The notes beneath the pieces are model-generated. The model saw only the letters and a list, made by a program, of their open reading frames with translations, was not told the DNA's origin and did no database searches. From NCBI GenBank assembly GCA_025999115.1, contig BNWW01000052.1:1-12591 (forward strand): 12,591 nucleotides of DNA. The letters run 5' to 3'. A program made the translations under genes and the position numbers. This document shows positions 1-8,583 of this stretch, piece after piece (positions within the stretch are counted from its first letter, which is position 1; each line of letters opens with the position of its first letter). Source of the DNA: Bacteroidia bacterium. GTDB taxonomy: Bacteria > Bacteroidota > Bacteroidia > Bacteroidales > Azobacteroidaceae.

Positions 1-1
1 G

Positions 2-1852
2 CCTACGCAACGGGCGCAATCGTCGCCGAATGTGCAGGAAACCATGGATTTGTTGGGCAATAACTATTACAACTCTTATTGGGGATGGCAAAACGGTAAA
101 AAACGTAATTCCAGAATCATAACGGCTTATGAACCTACTGCTATTTTCTCGCATAAGTACAACATCAATCGCGAAACGAAATTGACGACGAGTTTGGGGT
201 ATAAATATACGCTTTATGGGGGGACGGCTTTGAATCGGAAAGATGATCAAGATCCACGCCCCGATTATTACCGCGAATTGCCGAGTTATCAAGTTTCTCC
301 GGAAGCAAAAGATTTATATATTCAATTGTGGAAAAACAACGATCCATTGGTAACACAAATTAATTGGAATCGTTTATATCAAGCCAATATAGGACAAGAC
401 GAATCGGATAATATTGTGGAAGAAAAACACAATAACCAACAAGTTATTTCTTTAAGTTCCGTATTAAATAAACAAATAGGTCGAATTGAGTTGGTTGCAG
501 GAATCGAAGCAAACGCCACAAAAGGGATGCACTATAAGACGATCAATGATTTGTTAGGTGGAAAATATTTTGTGGATGTTGACCCGTTTGCAGAACGTGA
601 TGCGGAACAAAATCCCGATATTAATAAAGATGTATTTGGTCAAAATGACTTAAATAATCCTAATCGTCATGCGACCAAGGGCGACCGCTTCGGCTATGAT
701 TATAATATTCATGTAAATACGGCCAATGCATGGTTGCAAAACACACATCGTTATAACAAAATTGATTTTTATTACGGATTGAAATTAGGTTATACTTCCT
801 TTTATCGTTACGGAAATATGAAAAACGGTCGCGCTCCCGAAAATTCGTATGGAACAGGCAAAACTCACTCCTTTTTCAATCGTTCGGCAAAAGTCGGTTT
901 GATTTATAAATTGACAGGAGCGCATCTTTTGGTAGGAAATGTTTCCTATTCCGTTTTGCCTCCTTTAACAAGTAACGCTTATGTTTCGGAACGCATTAAA
1001 GACAAAACGGTTGGCGGATTATCTTCAGAAATAATCTTGTCGGCCGATGTTGCCTACATGTTTTCTACTCCAATTTTGAGTGGAAAAGTAGGGGCTTTCT
1101 ATACTAACTTTTATGACCAAATGGAAAAAACAATTTATTATGATGGGACGAACAATACGTTGTTAAATTACACATTGTCCGGTGTAAATAAAACCAATAG
1201 AGGGATTGAAGCTGGTTTAAACGTAAAACTTAATTCGATATTTTCTTTGTCGATGGCGGGAACATTAGCTGAATATATTTATACGAATAACCCGACTGCG
1301 GTTTCTTCGGTAGAAAATGGTTTAATTCCCGATTTCAGCGAAACGGTTTATATGAAAAACGTATATGTAGGAGCTACGCCTCAAACCGCTGGTACATTGG
1401 GTGTTCACGCATTCTATAAATATTGGTTTTTCGATGTAAATATAAATGGTTTTGACCGTACTTATATAGATCCGTCTCCGAATCACAGGTCTGCAAATGC
1501 TATTGCTGGAATGATGACAAAAGAAGACCATCAACAAATACTTCCTTTGGGGTATCCTAAGGTATATGAGGCTGTTGCTAAAAGAGTTACAGCACAAGAA
1601 AAATTTGATGGCGGTTTTACGGTTGATTTCTCCATCGGTAAAACACTACGAATCCAAAGGAAATATAATTTGAATTTCAATCTGCAATTGAATAATATTT
1701 TGAATAATACTAATTTAAAAACAGGTGGATTTGAACAAGGTCGCTTGGATTCTGGTTTAAGTTCCTCTACTCAAAATATGATGAGATTTCCCAATAAATA
1801 CTATTATGCGCAAGGCTTTAATGTGTTTGCCATGGTCGCATTTAAATTTTAA
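2..1852 (+). CDS. TonB-dependent outer membrane receptor, C-terminal part (5' end off window)
   Basis: This is the beta-barrel part of a TonB-dependent receptor, which imports a ligand across the outer membrane using energy passed on by TonB-ExbBD. The frame is open from base 2, so the GTG at 32 is an internal Val codon and not a start. 616 codons are visible. The signal peptide, any carboxypeptidase-regulatory-like domain and the plug lie upstream of the window. The segment with YYNSYWGWQNGKKRNSR near the left edge resembles the start of the barrel in Bacteroidota receptors of this class. Alternating aromatic strands follow, and the protein ends in MVAFKF, the terminal Phe expected of a barrel recognised by the BAM machinery. 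The next gene starts 24 bases later and encodes a DUF5689-type lipoprotein, a frequent neighbour of such receptors. The family call is firm. The substrate cannot be inferred. Confidence 0.9.
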   Translation, partial: PTQRAQSSPNVQETMDLLGNNYYNSYWGWQNGKKRNSRIITAYEPTAIFSHKYNINRETKLTTSLGYKYTLYGGTALNRKDDQDPRPDYYRELPSYQVSPEAKDLYIQLWKNNDPLVTQINWNRLYQANIGQDESDNIVEEKHNNQQVISLSSVLNKQIGRIELVAGIEANATKGMHYKTINDLLGGKYFVDVDPFAERDAEQNPDINKDVFGQNDLNNPNRHATKGDRFGYDYNIHVNTANAWLQNTHRYNKIDFYYGLKLGYTSFYRYGNMKNGRAPENSYGTGKTHSFFNRSAKVGLIYKLTGAHLLVGNVSYSVLPPLTSNAYVSERIKDKTVGGLSSEIILSADVAYMFSTPILSGKVGAFYTNFYDQMEKTIYYDGTNNTLLNYTLSGVNKTNRGIEAGLNVKLNSIFSLSMAGTLAEYIYTNNPTAVSSVENGLIPDFSETVYMKNVYVGATPQTAGTLGVHAFYKYWFFDVNINGFDRTYIDPSPNHRSANAIAGMMTKEDHQQILPLGYPKVYEAVAKRVTAQEKFDGGFTVDFSIGKTLRIQRKYNLNFNLQLNNILNNTNLKTGGFEQGRLDSGLSSSTQNMMRFPNKYYYAQGFNVFAMVAFKF

Positions 1853-1876
1853 AAAATAAATTAAAAATTAAGTAAT

Positions 1877-4036
1877 ATGAAATCATTAAAAAATTTAATT
1901 TTATCGGTATTGGTTTTACTTCCTTTGTTGATGGCATGTGATGAACGTGAGTATGATATTCCAAATATGCCGGTTCCGGAAGCGACATGGAAAGCTACTA
2001 AAACCATTCGTCAAGTGTTGGATACCTATAAAGGTAAGTCGTTGGAGAAAATAACCGATTCGATCTTTATAAAAGGAATTGTTTCTGCGAATGATATATC
2101 AGGTAACTTGTATAAACAAATTCAGGTACAGGATGAAACAGGCGGTATCAATATTATTATCAATGCTTCATCCGGTTTGTTTCGTGATTTTCCGGTTGGA
2201 CAACGAGTTGTAATTAATTGTCATGGATTGTATTACGGAGAATATGGCAGTTTTCCGCAATTGTGTACAGAAGATACCACAGATCATAGCAGTACACATA
2301 TTGCTTTAAAATTATTTAAAGAACACTTACAGAAAGATAGCATTCCGGCTCCTTCGGAGCTGAATATTCCAAGAATGGAATTGAGCGATCTGAGTATAAA
2401 CAGTCCTTTGGTAGGAACTGTCGTTACTATAAAAAACGTATCATTTGAGAGAGCAGGAGAAATACAATATGCGGAAGCACCAGCAGGTGGAGGTAATCCT
2501 CAAACTGTCAATAGAATATTAAAATCGGCTATAAATAGCGCCAGTGTAATAACCGCAAGGAATAGTAGCGCTGCTGATTTTGCTTCAGACACTCTACCTA
2601 AAGGTATTGGAAATGTAACTGGACTTCTGACGAGGTATAATAATACTTTGCAAATTATTTTCCGTGATTATAACGATTGTTCCGCCGATAGTTTTGTGTA
2701 TGTTGGCAATGGTACGGCTGCAGATCCCTATTCAATCAAATATGCTTTGACCAAACAAGACGGTAATGTTTCCGGTTGGATCGAAGGCTACATTGTAGGC
2801 GCAGCCGCACCGGGAGTTAGCGACGGTAACCCCATTAATGGTAACGACAAACTTTCATTTACCGCTCCATTTTTCAATAATTCGGTAATATTGGCCGAAA
2901 CAGTCGATGTAAAAGATTGGACAAAAGTAATAGTTGTGGAATTACCTGCGGGTACTGATATTCGTACAGCCGTGAATTTGAGCGATAATGTAGCTAATTT
3001 AGGTAAAAAACTGAAAGTAAACGGAACGTTGCAAAATAAATGGGGTGCAGCCGGTTTGGTAACCGGTGGTGCAGCGGCTAATTTTGCTTTGGAAGGCAGC
3101 GGCCCGAGTGTTGGCGATGGCGATGGCAGTGAAGCTTCCCCTTATAATGTAGCGCAAGCTAAATTGAAACAAGGAGAAGTCGCCAAATGGGTAAAAGGAT
3201 ATATTGTTGGAGGTGTTGTTACCGATGAAGCTGTTACATCTATCAAATCAGGAAGTGATGTGGTGTTTGGTGTTACAGGCATTCGTTCTACTTCTGTTTT
3301 AATCGCAGATTTGAAAAATGAAACCGATTATACAAAATGTGTGGTAGTTAAATTAAATGACACATCGGACAATCCTGCCGATTTACGTTCAAAAGTAAAT
3401 TTGGTAGACAATGCAGGCAATTTGCATAAAGAGCTAAAAATACAAGGTAAATTGGAAAAATACTTTGGAATTGAAGGTGTTCGTTCTGTTACTGCTTTTG
3501 AATTAACGGGAGAAGGCACCACTCCGGTAGATCCCCCCACACCGCCGGTGGTTGGCGAAGGATTCTTTCATGAAACATTTGGTAATGGAAACTATCCAAG
3601 CGGAAATAGACCTAAACTTGCGGCTTTTACCGATTTCGACATGAAAGCGCCTTATGTAATTGCCGATCAATATAATGTAGCCGATATTCGTTCTACAAAC
3701 ACTATTGATCCTCATGTATGGTTGCCTGCTTACAGTGAATCTTTTGATGCAACCTCTCAGTTAAAAATAACAGGTATCGCTTCCGGTTATACCCAAATGA
3801 AATTGTTTTACGACATTGCTACTAATTCCGCCAATGGCGCAAATGCAAATAAAATTGTAGTCAAATGTAATGATGTTGCCATAGCAGTTCCAAGTACGAC
3901 GTTTAGCGCAGCAAACAAGTATGTAACTATATCATTAAATATTCCGGATAATACTACATCCATTGAGTTTTTCAGCGATCCGGCAGTAAATAAAGAAGGC
4001 TATCGTTTGGATAATATTTGGATTGACGGTAAATAG
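1877..4036 (+). CDS. Surface lipoprotein with DUF5689-like OB-fold and two DUF6359-like domains
   Basis: A 719-residue predicted lipoprotein, probably the partner of the upstream receptor. Residues 1-21 form a lipoprotein signal peptide with lipobox LMAC (Cys21). The residues after Cys21 (DERE) are rich in acid, which fits the acidic export signals described for surface-exposed Bacteroidota lipoproteins. Residues about 42-130 (TIRQVLDTYKGK, FIKGIVSAND, QVQDETGGI) look like a DUF5689 OB-fold domain. Residues about 275-411 and 412-550 are two copies of a DUF6359-like unit, each opening G-x-G-(S/T)-x-A-(D/S)-PY and containing W-(I/V)-(E/K)-GYIVG. A Pro-rich linker (551-559) leads to a C-terminal domain (560-719) opening FFHETFGNGNYPSG and closing GYRLDNIWIDGK, which is probably a beta-sandwich of carbohydrate-binding or jelly-roll type. 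No catalytic motif is visible. The ATG has an A/T-rich leader with no Shine-Dalgarno, normal for the phylum. Domain names rest on remembered motifs, and the function is unknown. Confidence 0.85.
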   Translation: MKSLKNLILSVLVLLPLLMACDEREYDIPNMPVPEATWKATKTIRQVLDTYKGKSLEKITDSIFIKGIVSANDISGNLYKQIQVQDETGGINIIINASSGLFRDFPVGQRVVINCHGLYYGEYGSFPQLCTEDTTDHSSTHIALKLFKEHLQKDSIPAPSELNIPRMELSDLSINSPLVGTVVTIKNVSFERAGEIQYAEAPAGGGNPQTVNRILKSAINSASVITARNSSAADFASDTLPKGIGNVTGLLTRYNNTLQIIFRDYNDCSADSFVYVGNGTAADPYSIKYALTKQDGNVSGWIEGYIVGAAAPGVSDGNPINGNDKLSFTAPFFNNSVILAETVDVKDWTKVIVVELPAGTDIRTAVNLSDNVANLGKKLKVNGTLQNKWGAAGLVTGGAAANFALEGSGPSVGDGDGSEASPYNVAQAKLKQGEVAKWVKGYIVGGVVTDEAVTSIKSGSDVVFGVTGIRSTSVLIADLKNETDYTKCVVVKLNDTSDNPADLRSKVNLVDNAGNLHKELKIQGKLEKYFGIEGVRSVTAFELTGEGTTPVDPPTPPVVGEGFFHETFGNGNYPSGNRPKLAAFTDFDMKAPYVIADQYNVADIRSTNTIDPHVWLPAYSESFDATSQLKITGIASGYTQMKLFYDIATNSANGANANKIVVKCNDVAIAVPSTTFSAANKYVTISLNIPDNTTSIEFFSDPAVNKEGYRLDNIWIDGK

Positions 4037-4054
4037 CAATTTGCTAAGCTCATA

Positions 4055-4091
4055 AACTAAACAACCTCATGAAAATTGGGGTTGTTTAGTT
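4055..4091 (+). terminator. Strong stem-loop after the receptor/lipoprotein pair, probable terminator
   Basis: The left arm AACTAAACAACC (4055-4066) is perfectly complementary to the right arm GGTTGTTTAGTT (4080-4091). The pairing extends two more steps inward (TC at 4067-4068 with GG at 4078-4079, one of them a wobble). The hairpin begins 18 bases after the lipoprotein stop codon. On the plus strand the right arm is U-rich but is followed by A's, not a U-tract, so this is not a textbook intrinsic terminator. Termination or 3'-end protection of the upstream transcript is inferred from its position and stability. Confidence 0.55.
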
Positions 4092-4148
4092 AAAAAAAAT
4101 AACAGAAGAAGAACTCAAAAAAATAATTTCATTTTTAAATTATATTGT

Positions 4149-5750
4149 ATGAAAAGAACATTTACTTTTAAAAAAATGAGCATCGCTTTCGTAGCAATGT
4201 TTATGTGTGGGAACGCTCAATCGGCTGCCGTTACTGGCGATTTTGAAAAAATCACTTCGTTAGCTGATTTAACGAACGGTAAATATGTAGTAGCAGATGC
4301 TACAAGTGGATTTGCGATGTTGAATGAAACGAGTGGAACTTCTTACATTAAACATCAAGCAATTACCGTAAGCAATGGTACAATAACAAACCCCGATGAA
4401 TCCATCGTATGGGATATTACAACTCATGCTGATGGTGGTTATGTTATTGTGAATGGCTCCAATTATGTTGCTTATTCCGGTTCCGGTAATTCGGCCTATT
4501 TTGATATCGAAATAGCAGCTAAAACTCGGTGGACTATTGCCTATGATGCAACCAATAATTATTTTAAAATTGAAAATGCAGGTACATCTGGTCGCTTTTT
4601 GCAATATAATTCGAGCACCCCACGCTTTGCTTGCTATACAGGATCGCAAAAATACATCATTTTATACAAATTACCATCCAATTGCACAAAACCACAATTG
4701 CAATTTTCCAATGAAGATGATGTTGTTAAGCACTTAAATGATGCTAATTTTACTAATACAGCAACTTCGCAAGCCGGTAGTACGGGAGCTATTTCTTATT
4801 CGAGTTCTAATACAATTGTAGCCGATGTAAATGCAACAACTGGAGAAGTAACTATCAAACACGTAGGAATTACTAATATTATTGCTTCAATAGCGGCTAT
4901 TGATGCGTTCTGCGATGCTTCGGCTTCTTATCAATTAGAAGTCTTACCCGCATTAGGCAATGAAAAAGATTATATTCTTATTACTTCTGTTGCAGGTTTG
5001 ATTGCCGATGCTCAATACATAATTGTTGGAAAAAAAATAACAGCTGCGGCTGCAGAAACACCCGAAATAGTGAAATATTATGCTTTGGGATGGCAAGGTA
5101 CTAACAATAGAACTGCTATAGCGGTTACGGAAGAGAATAATACGATTTCCGTAGAACCTGCATCGGAAGTGTTTACCGGAGATGTTTATTATCCTTATGA
5201 AATAACATTAAAAGCATTAACAACTCCTATCGAGGGACAATGGGCATTGTATGATGCTCTGAACGCTAAATATCTTACTCCTGTAAACGGTACCGGCGGT
5301 AATTATTTGCGACTAAACGATACCGAAATAGCTTGGTCATTGACGTTTACAGAAGGAGCGCTATCTATTATAGGACAAGAAGGTATTGGTACCGGAGATT
5401 TGGCGCGGGCAACATTCCAATTTAACCAAGGTTCGGATGTAAATAATCCGTTATTCTCTTGTTATGCTTCCGCCTCTCAAAAACCAATTTATCTTTACAA
5501 AAAAGACAATAAGACCGATATTAAATCGGTTTCAACGACTATTTCCGTTTACGCCACAAACAACAATATCATCATCAACGGCCTAAACACTCCATCTAAC
5601 ATCGTCATATATGACATTACCGGAAAACTAATCCGCCAAACGACGGCAACTTCTATTCCGGTGGCTCAAAAAGGCATTTATATTGTAAAAGTAAACGGTC
5701 AAGCATTCAAAGTTCTGATGATAAAGATAACCGGTTTCATCTTCCCGTAA
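4149..5750 (+). CDS. Secreted protein with duplicated beta modules, Big-like domain and altered T9SS sorting domain
   Basis: A 533-residue predicted secreted protein of unknown function. Residues 1-26 form a signal peptide (KRTFTFKK, hydrophobic core, AQSA). Module 1 (about 32-175) opens FEKITSLADLTNGKYVVAD and closes CYTGSQKYIILYKL. Residues about 179-265 resemble a bacterial Ig-like (Big) domain (YSSSNTIVADVNATTGEVTI). Module 2 (about 275-451) opens YILITSVAGLIADAQYIIVG and closes CYASASQKPIYLYKK, so it appears to be a diverged copy of module 1. Residues about 457-523 form a type A T9SS C-terminal sorting domain (IVIYDITGKLIRQ, KGIYIVKVNGQAFKVL), which normally directs export through the T9SS and anchoring on the cell surface. 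Such domains usually end just after KVLxK. Here the frame continues MIKITGFIFP, and that tail is antisense to the neighbouring lipoprotein gene, so the natural 3' end seems to have been lost. The gene lies behind its own hairpin-separated leader. I found no clear promoter. Confidence 0.85.
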   Translation: MKRTFTFKKMSIAFVAMFMCGNAQSAAVTGDFEKITSLADLTNGKYVVADATSGFAMLNETSGTSYIKHQAITVSNGTITNPDESIVWDITTHADGGYVIVNGSNYVAYSGSGNSAYFDIEIAAKTRWTIAYDATNNYFKIENAGTSGRFLQYNSSTPRFACYTGSQKYIILYKLPSNCTKPQLQFSNEDDVVKHLNDANFTNTATSQAGSTGAISYSSSNTIVADVNATTGEVTIKHVGITNIIASIAAIDAFCDASASYQLEVLPALGNEKDYILITSVAGLIADAQYIIVGKKITAAAAETPEIVKYYALGWQGTNNRTAIAVTEENNTISVEPASEVFTGDVYYPYEITLKALTTPIEGQWALYDALNAKYLTPVNGTGGNYLRLNDTEIAWSLTFTEGALSIIGQEGIGTGDLARATFQFNQGSDVNNPLFSCYASASQKPIYLYKKDNKTDIKSVSTTISVYATNNNIIINGLNTPSNIVIYDITGKLIRQTTATSIPVAQKGIYIVKVNGQAFKVLMIKITGFIFP

Positions 5751-6116
5751 AATCGTCCCTTCAATTGTATCTTTTTGATTGATAGCAGTTTGATTGAAAT
5801 TTCGAATATACAATTGTACATATTCTTCCAAAGCTTGTTGCGGCGGTAAATCTACGAACGAATCATCCAACAGTTTGGAAATGAAAACATTTTGTAAACG
5901 ATTCAAAATCCGTTCATTCGCCGAATCGGGATAAACAAATTCGATGGAAATACAGCAGGAAGGTTGCGAGGGATCATTGTTCCAATGCGCTGTCCGGTTG
6001 ATACTGATGGTATCGAAGCGCACGGCATTTTCGACCGTTTTCCGTTTGTACGGCGTACAAGCAACTCCTATCAACAGACAAAAAAGACTGGTTTGTATGC
6101 GAAATTTTCTCATCAT
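5628..6116 (-). pseudogene. DUF3298/RsiV-like lipoprotein, C-terminal half missing
   Basis: This looks like the N-terminal half of a Bacteroidota lipoprotein of the DUF4163/DUF3298 (RsiV/PdaC-like) type. A signal peptide leads to GVAC, a lipobox with an unusual Gly at -3. Then come FDTISINRTAHW, ISIEFVYPDSANERILNRLQ and the LEEYVQLYIRNF helix, a pattern I associate with this family. Family members are usually around 250 residues or more and carry a C-terminal domain with a GGAHG-type motif, which is absent here. After about YLYHQNFE (near 5715) the reading frame is the antisense of the T9SS sorting domain of the convergent gene, and it stops at a chance TAG. About 134 residues are native. ATG at 6116 is chosen because AGGAG lies 9 bases upstream, although GTG 6119 and ATG 6113 are possible. 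It starts 17 bases after the atpG stop on the same strand, so it is probably the last cistron of the atp operon. Its function is not known. Confidence 0.65.
5706..5720. other. Inferred breakpoint joining two unrelated convergent genes
   Basis: Conserved T9SS sorting-domain coding on the plus strand runs up to about KVL (codons 5709-5717). Conserved DUF3298-like lipoprotein coding on the minus strand runs down to about YLYHQN at the same place. Beyond the point each gene reads only the antisense of the other. The exact base cannot be fixed without relatives. A genomic rearrangement, a deletion or a chimeric assembly would all give this picture. Confidence 0.6.
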
Positions 6117-6125
6117 CACTACTCT

Positions 6126-6130
6126 CTCCT
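6126..6130 (-). promoter_or_regulatory. Shine-Dalgarno AGGAG of the truncated lipoprotein gene
   Basis: On the minus strand AGGAG lies 9 bases before ATG 6116 and 6 bases before GTG 6119, immediately after the atpG stop codon (6136-6134). Most other genes in the window have only A-rich leaders, so this clear ribosome binding site supports real translation of the lipoprotein cistron independent of atpG. Confidence 0.55.
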
Positions 6131-6133
6131 ATC

Positions 6134-7009
6134 TTATTTTAATGCTTCCGAACCGCCGATAATATCCAGTAACTCGCTGGTAATCACTTGTTGGCGTTGC
6201 TTGTTGTATTGAATTGTTAATCCGTCGAGCAAATCGCCTGCGTTATCGGTTGCAATTTGCATCGCCACTACGCGTGCAGCTTGTTCGGCCGCTGCAGAAT
6301 CCAAAGCGACCGCATATACTTTGCTGTGCAACGATTTGGGAAGCAACGAATGCAATATCGTCGCTTTATCCGGCTCTACAATATAATCAATTGATATTAA
6401 ATTGTTTGCATCTGCAGGTTGAAGTACAACCGGCAAATACTGCTCGGTAGTCGGCACTTGTACGCCAGCACTTTTTAAATGATTATACAACAATTCCACT
6501 TTGTCGATTTTCTTATTTAAGAAATTGCTAATCAACTCGTTGGCAATCGTTTTTGCGCCTGAAAAATCGGGTTTGTCCATCCATTCGATATAGCTGCCCA
6601 TGATTTTGTACGACAAATTCATTCGTCGCACTTGAGCTTCGATTTTCTTTCCGACCGGATAAATTTCGATGGCATCGTTCGGTAAATGTTTGTATTTGAG
6701 CAATGTTTCTTTCAACAATTTCAAAATATTGGAATTGAATGCGCCACATAAACCGGAATTGGACGAAAAAACAACAATCGCCACCCGCCGGATTTCGCGT
6801 TCCTCTTTCAAATTCGATTCAAAATCGGTAACGGACGACACAAACGCTTGAAACATCTCGGCAAGTTTCCGCTGATAAGGCAAAAAACCTTCGATGCGCG
6901 ACTGGGCTTTCCGCAAATTGGCAGATGCCACCATTTTCATGGCCGATGTAATTTTCTGCGTGGATTTAACGGATGCAATCCTGCCTTTTATTTCTTTTAA
7001 GGAACTCAT
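6134..7009 (-). CDS. atpG: F1F0 ATP synthase subunit gamma
   Basis: The gamma subunit is the central rotor shaft of F1. It turns inside the alpha3beta3 ring and couples proton flow through the c-ring to catalysis. The product is 291 residues, close to the usual length of about 285-290. The N-terminal helix carries the family signature ([22 protein letters not shown], residues 7-28). The central domain has [12 protein letters not shown] (81-92), equivalent to the conserved GLCG segment. The C-terminal helix carries [17 protein letters not shown] and ends [20 protein letters not shown] (271-290). The ATG overlaps the atpA stop as ATGA (4 bases), which suggests translational coupling. It is the last ATP synthase structural gene of the operon, and a lipoprotein gene follows. 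Nothing is missing. Confidence 0.98.
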   Translation of the reverse strand: MSSLKEIKGRIASVKSTQKITSAMKMVASANLRKAQSRIEGFLPYQRKLAEMFQAFVSSVTDFESNLKEEREIRRVAIVVFSSNSGLCGAFNSNILKLLKETLLKYKHLPNDAIEIYPVGKKIEAQVRRMNLSYKIMGSYIEWMDKPDFSGAKTIANELISNFLNKKIDKVELLYNHLKSAGVQVPTTEQYLPVVLQPADANNLISIDYIVEPDKATILHSLLPKSLHSKVYAVALDSAAAEQAARVVAMQIATDNAGDLLDGLTIQYNKQRQQVITSELLDIIGGSEALK

Positions 7010-8583
7010 TTATAATTCTTTGCTAATTCCATTGCTACATTTTTCAATTTTGCTTCCACCTCCTCATTCAAAACGCCTTGTTTCAAGACATCCAAAATAT
7101 CTTCCTTGTGTTTCATTTCCAAAATATCCAAGAAAGCGGATTCAAATTCGCGCACTTTATCGACCGGAACATGACTAAGTAAACCTTTGGTTCCCACGTA
7201 GATAATAGCAATTTGTTTTTCTACCGGAAGGGGTTTGTATTGCGCTTGAATCAGGAGTTCCGAATTTTTGCGGCCTTTGTCCAAGGTATTTCTCGTAACA
7301 GCATCCATATCGCCGCCGAATTTTGTAAACGCCTCTAATTCGCGGTATTGCGCTTGGTCGGTTTTCAAAGTTCCAGACACTTTTTTCATCGCTTTGATTT
7401 GAGCGTTTCCGCCTACGCGCGACACGGAAATACCGACATTCACAGCCGGACGGATTCCCGCATTGAACAATCCCGTTTCCAAGAAAATTTGTCCGTCGGT
7501 AATCGAAATGACATTGGTAGGGATATAAGCCGACACGTCGCCCGCCTGCGTTTCGATAATCGGAAGAGCCGTCAGCGAACCGCCGCCTTTGATTTTCGAT
7601 TTCAGATTTTCAGGCAAATCGTTCATTTGAGCAGCTACAACATCGTTGTTGATGATTTTGGCCGCACGTTCCAACAATCGCGAATGTAAATAGAAAATAT
7701 CGCCCGGATAGGCTTCACGACCCGAAGGACGGCGCAAAATCAACGAAACTTCACGATAAGCGACTGCCTGTTTCGACAAATCATCGTAAATAACCAAGGC
7801 ATGACGGCCGGTATCGCGAAAATATTCGCCGATGGCCGCGCCCGCAAACGGAGCGTAAAACTGCATGGCCGCCGGATCGGAAGCTGTTGCAATCACGATG
7901 ATGGTGTAATCCATCGCACCGTGTTCTTTCAATTTATTGACGATATTGGCTACCGTCGAACCTTTTTGGCCGATGGCTACATAGATGCAATAAACCGGTT
8001 CGCCGGCCTCATAATTGGCTCGTTGATTGATGATTGTATCGATTCCGATAGCGGTTTTTCCCGTTTGGCGGTCGCCGATAATCAATTCGCGTTGGCCGCG
8101 ACCAATGGGAATCATCGCATCAATGGCTTTTAATCCGGTTTGCAAGGGTTGATTAACCGGTTGGCGATAGATTACGCCCGGCGCTTTGCGTTCGAGGGGC
8201 ATATCAATTAATTCGCCGGTAATCGGACCTTTGCCGTCCAAAACTTGGCCGATAGGATTGACTACGCGCCCCAACATACCGTCGCCCATGGGAATGGATG
8301 CAATTTTTTTCGTGCGTTTCACGGTGTCGCCTTCTTTCACACTGTCGGTTGCACCGAATAGCACTGCGCCTACATTGTCTTCTTCCAAGTTCATAACGAC
8401 GGCCATTTCGCCGTTGTCGAATTGCAACAATTCGCCAGCTTCGGCATTGCTCAAACCGAAAATACGCACCACACCGTCGCTCACTTGGAGGACTTTGCCT
8501 ATTTCTTCAAATTTTACGCGGGTATCGACGCCTTCCAATTGCATTTTCAGAACGTCGGATACTTCACTTGCTTTGATATTCAT
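7006..8583 (-). CDS. atpA: F1F0 ATP synthase subunit alpha
   Basis: Alpha forms the non-catalytic nucleotide-binding subunits of the F1 hexamer in the cytoplasm. The product is 525 residues. The Walker A motif is GDRQTGKT (170-177), the Walker B segment is ALVIYDD (262-268), and the conserved arginine that reaches into the beta active site is Arg389 in ISVSRVGG. The N-terminal beta-barrel (about 25-95) and C-terminal helical domain are both present. The segment [32 protein letters not shown] is longer than the equivalent E. coli loop by my recollection, which would partly explain the greater length. The start at ATG 8583 lies inside atpH (20-base overlap), and its leader has no good Shine-Dalgarno, so coupling to atpH translation is likely. 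The 3' end overlaps atpG by 4 bases. Confidence 0.98.
   Translation of the reverse strand: MNIKASEVSDVLKMQLEGVDTRVKFEEIGKVLQVSDGVVRIFGLSNAEAGELLQFDNGEMAVVMNLEEDNVGAVLFGATDSVKEGDTVKRTKKIASIPMGDGMLGRVVNPIGQVLDGKGPITGELIDMPLERKAPGVIYRQPVNQPLQTGLKAIDAMIPIGRGQRELIIGDRQTGKTAIGIDTIINQRANYEAGEPVYCIYVAIGQKGSTVANIVNKLKEHGAMDYTIIVIATASDPAAMQFYAPFAGAAIGEYFRDTGRHALVIYDDLSKQAVAYREVSLILRRPSGREAYPGDIFYLHSRLLERAAKIINNDVVAAQMNDLPENLKSKIKGGGSLTALPIIETQAGDVSAYIPTNVISITDGQIFLETGLFNAGIRPAVNVGISVSRVGGNAQIKAMKKVSGTLKTDQAQYRELEAFTKFGGDMDAVTRNTLDKGRKNSELLIQAQYKPLPVEKQIAIIYVGTKGLLSHVPVDKVREFESAFLDILEMKHKEDILDVLKQGVLNEEVEAKLKNVAMELAKNYK

Noticed and set aside
32..34. GTG as start of the TonB receptor
   Set aside because: The frame is open to the left edge and the protein begins mid-barrel with no signal peptide, so this is an internal codon.
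4092..4148. Bacteroidota promoter (TTTG and TAnnTTTG) before the T9SS gene
   Set aside because: The only near match, TATATTGT, abuts the start codon and departs from the consensus. No paired upstream element was found.
4269..4649. 126-codon minus-strand open frame
   Set aside because: It is antisense to the first module of the T9SS protein, with a Cys/Ile-rich composition and no ribosome binding site or family features.
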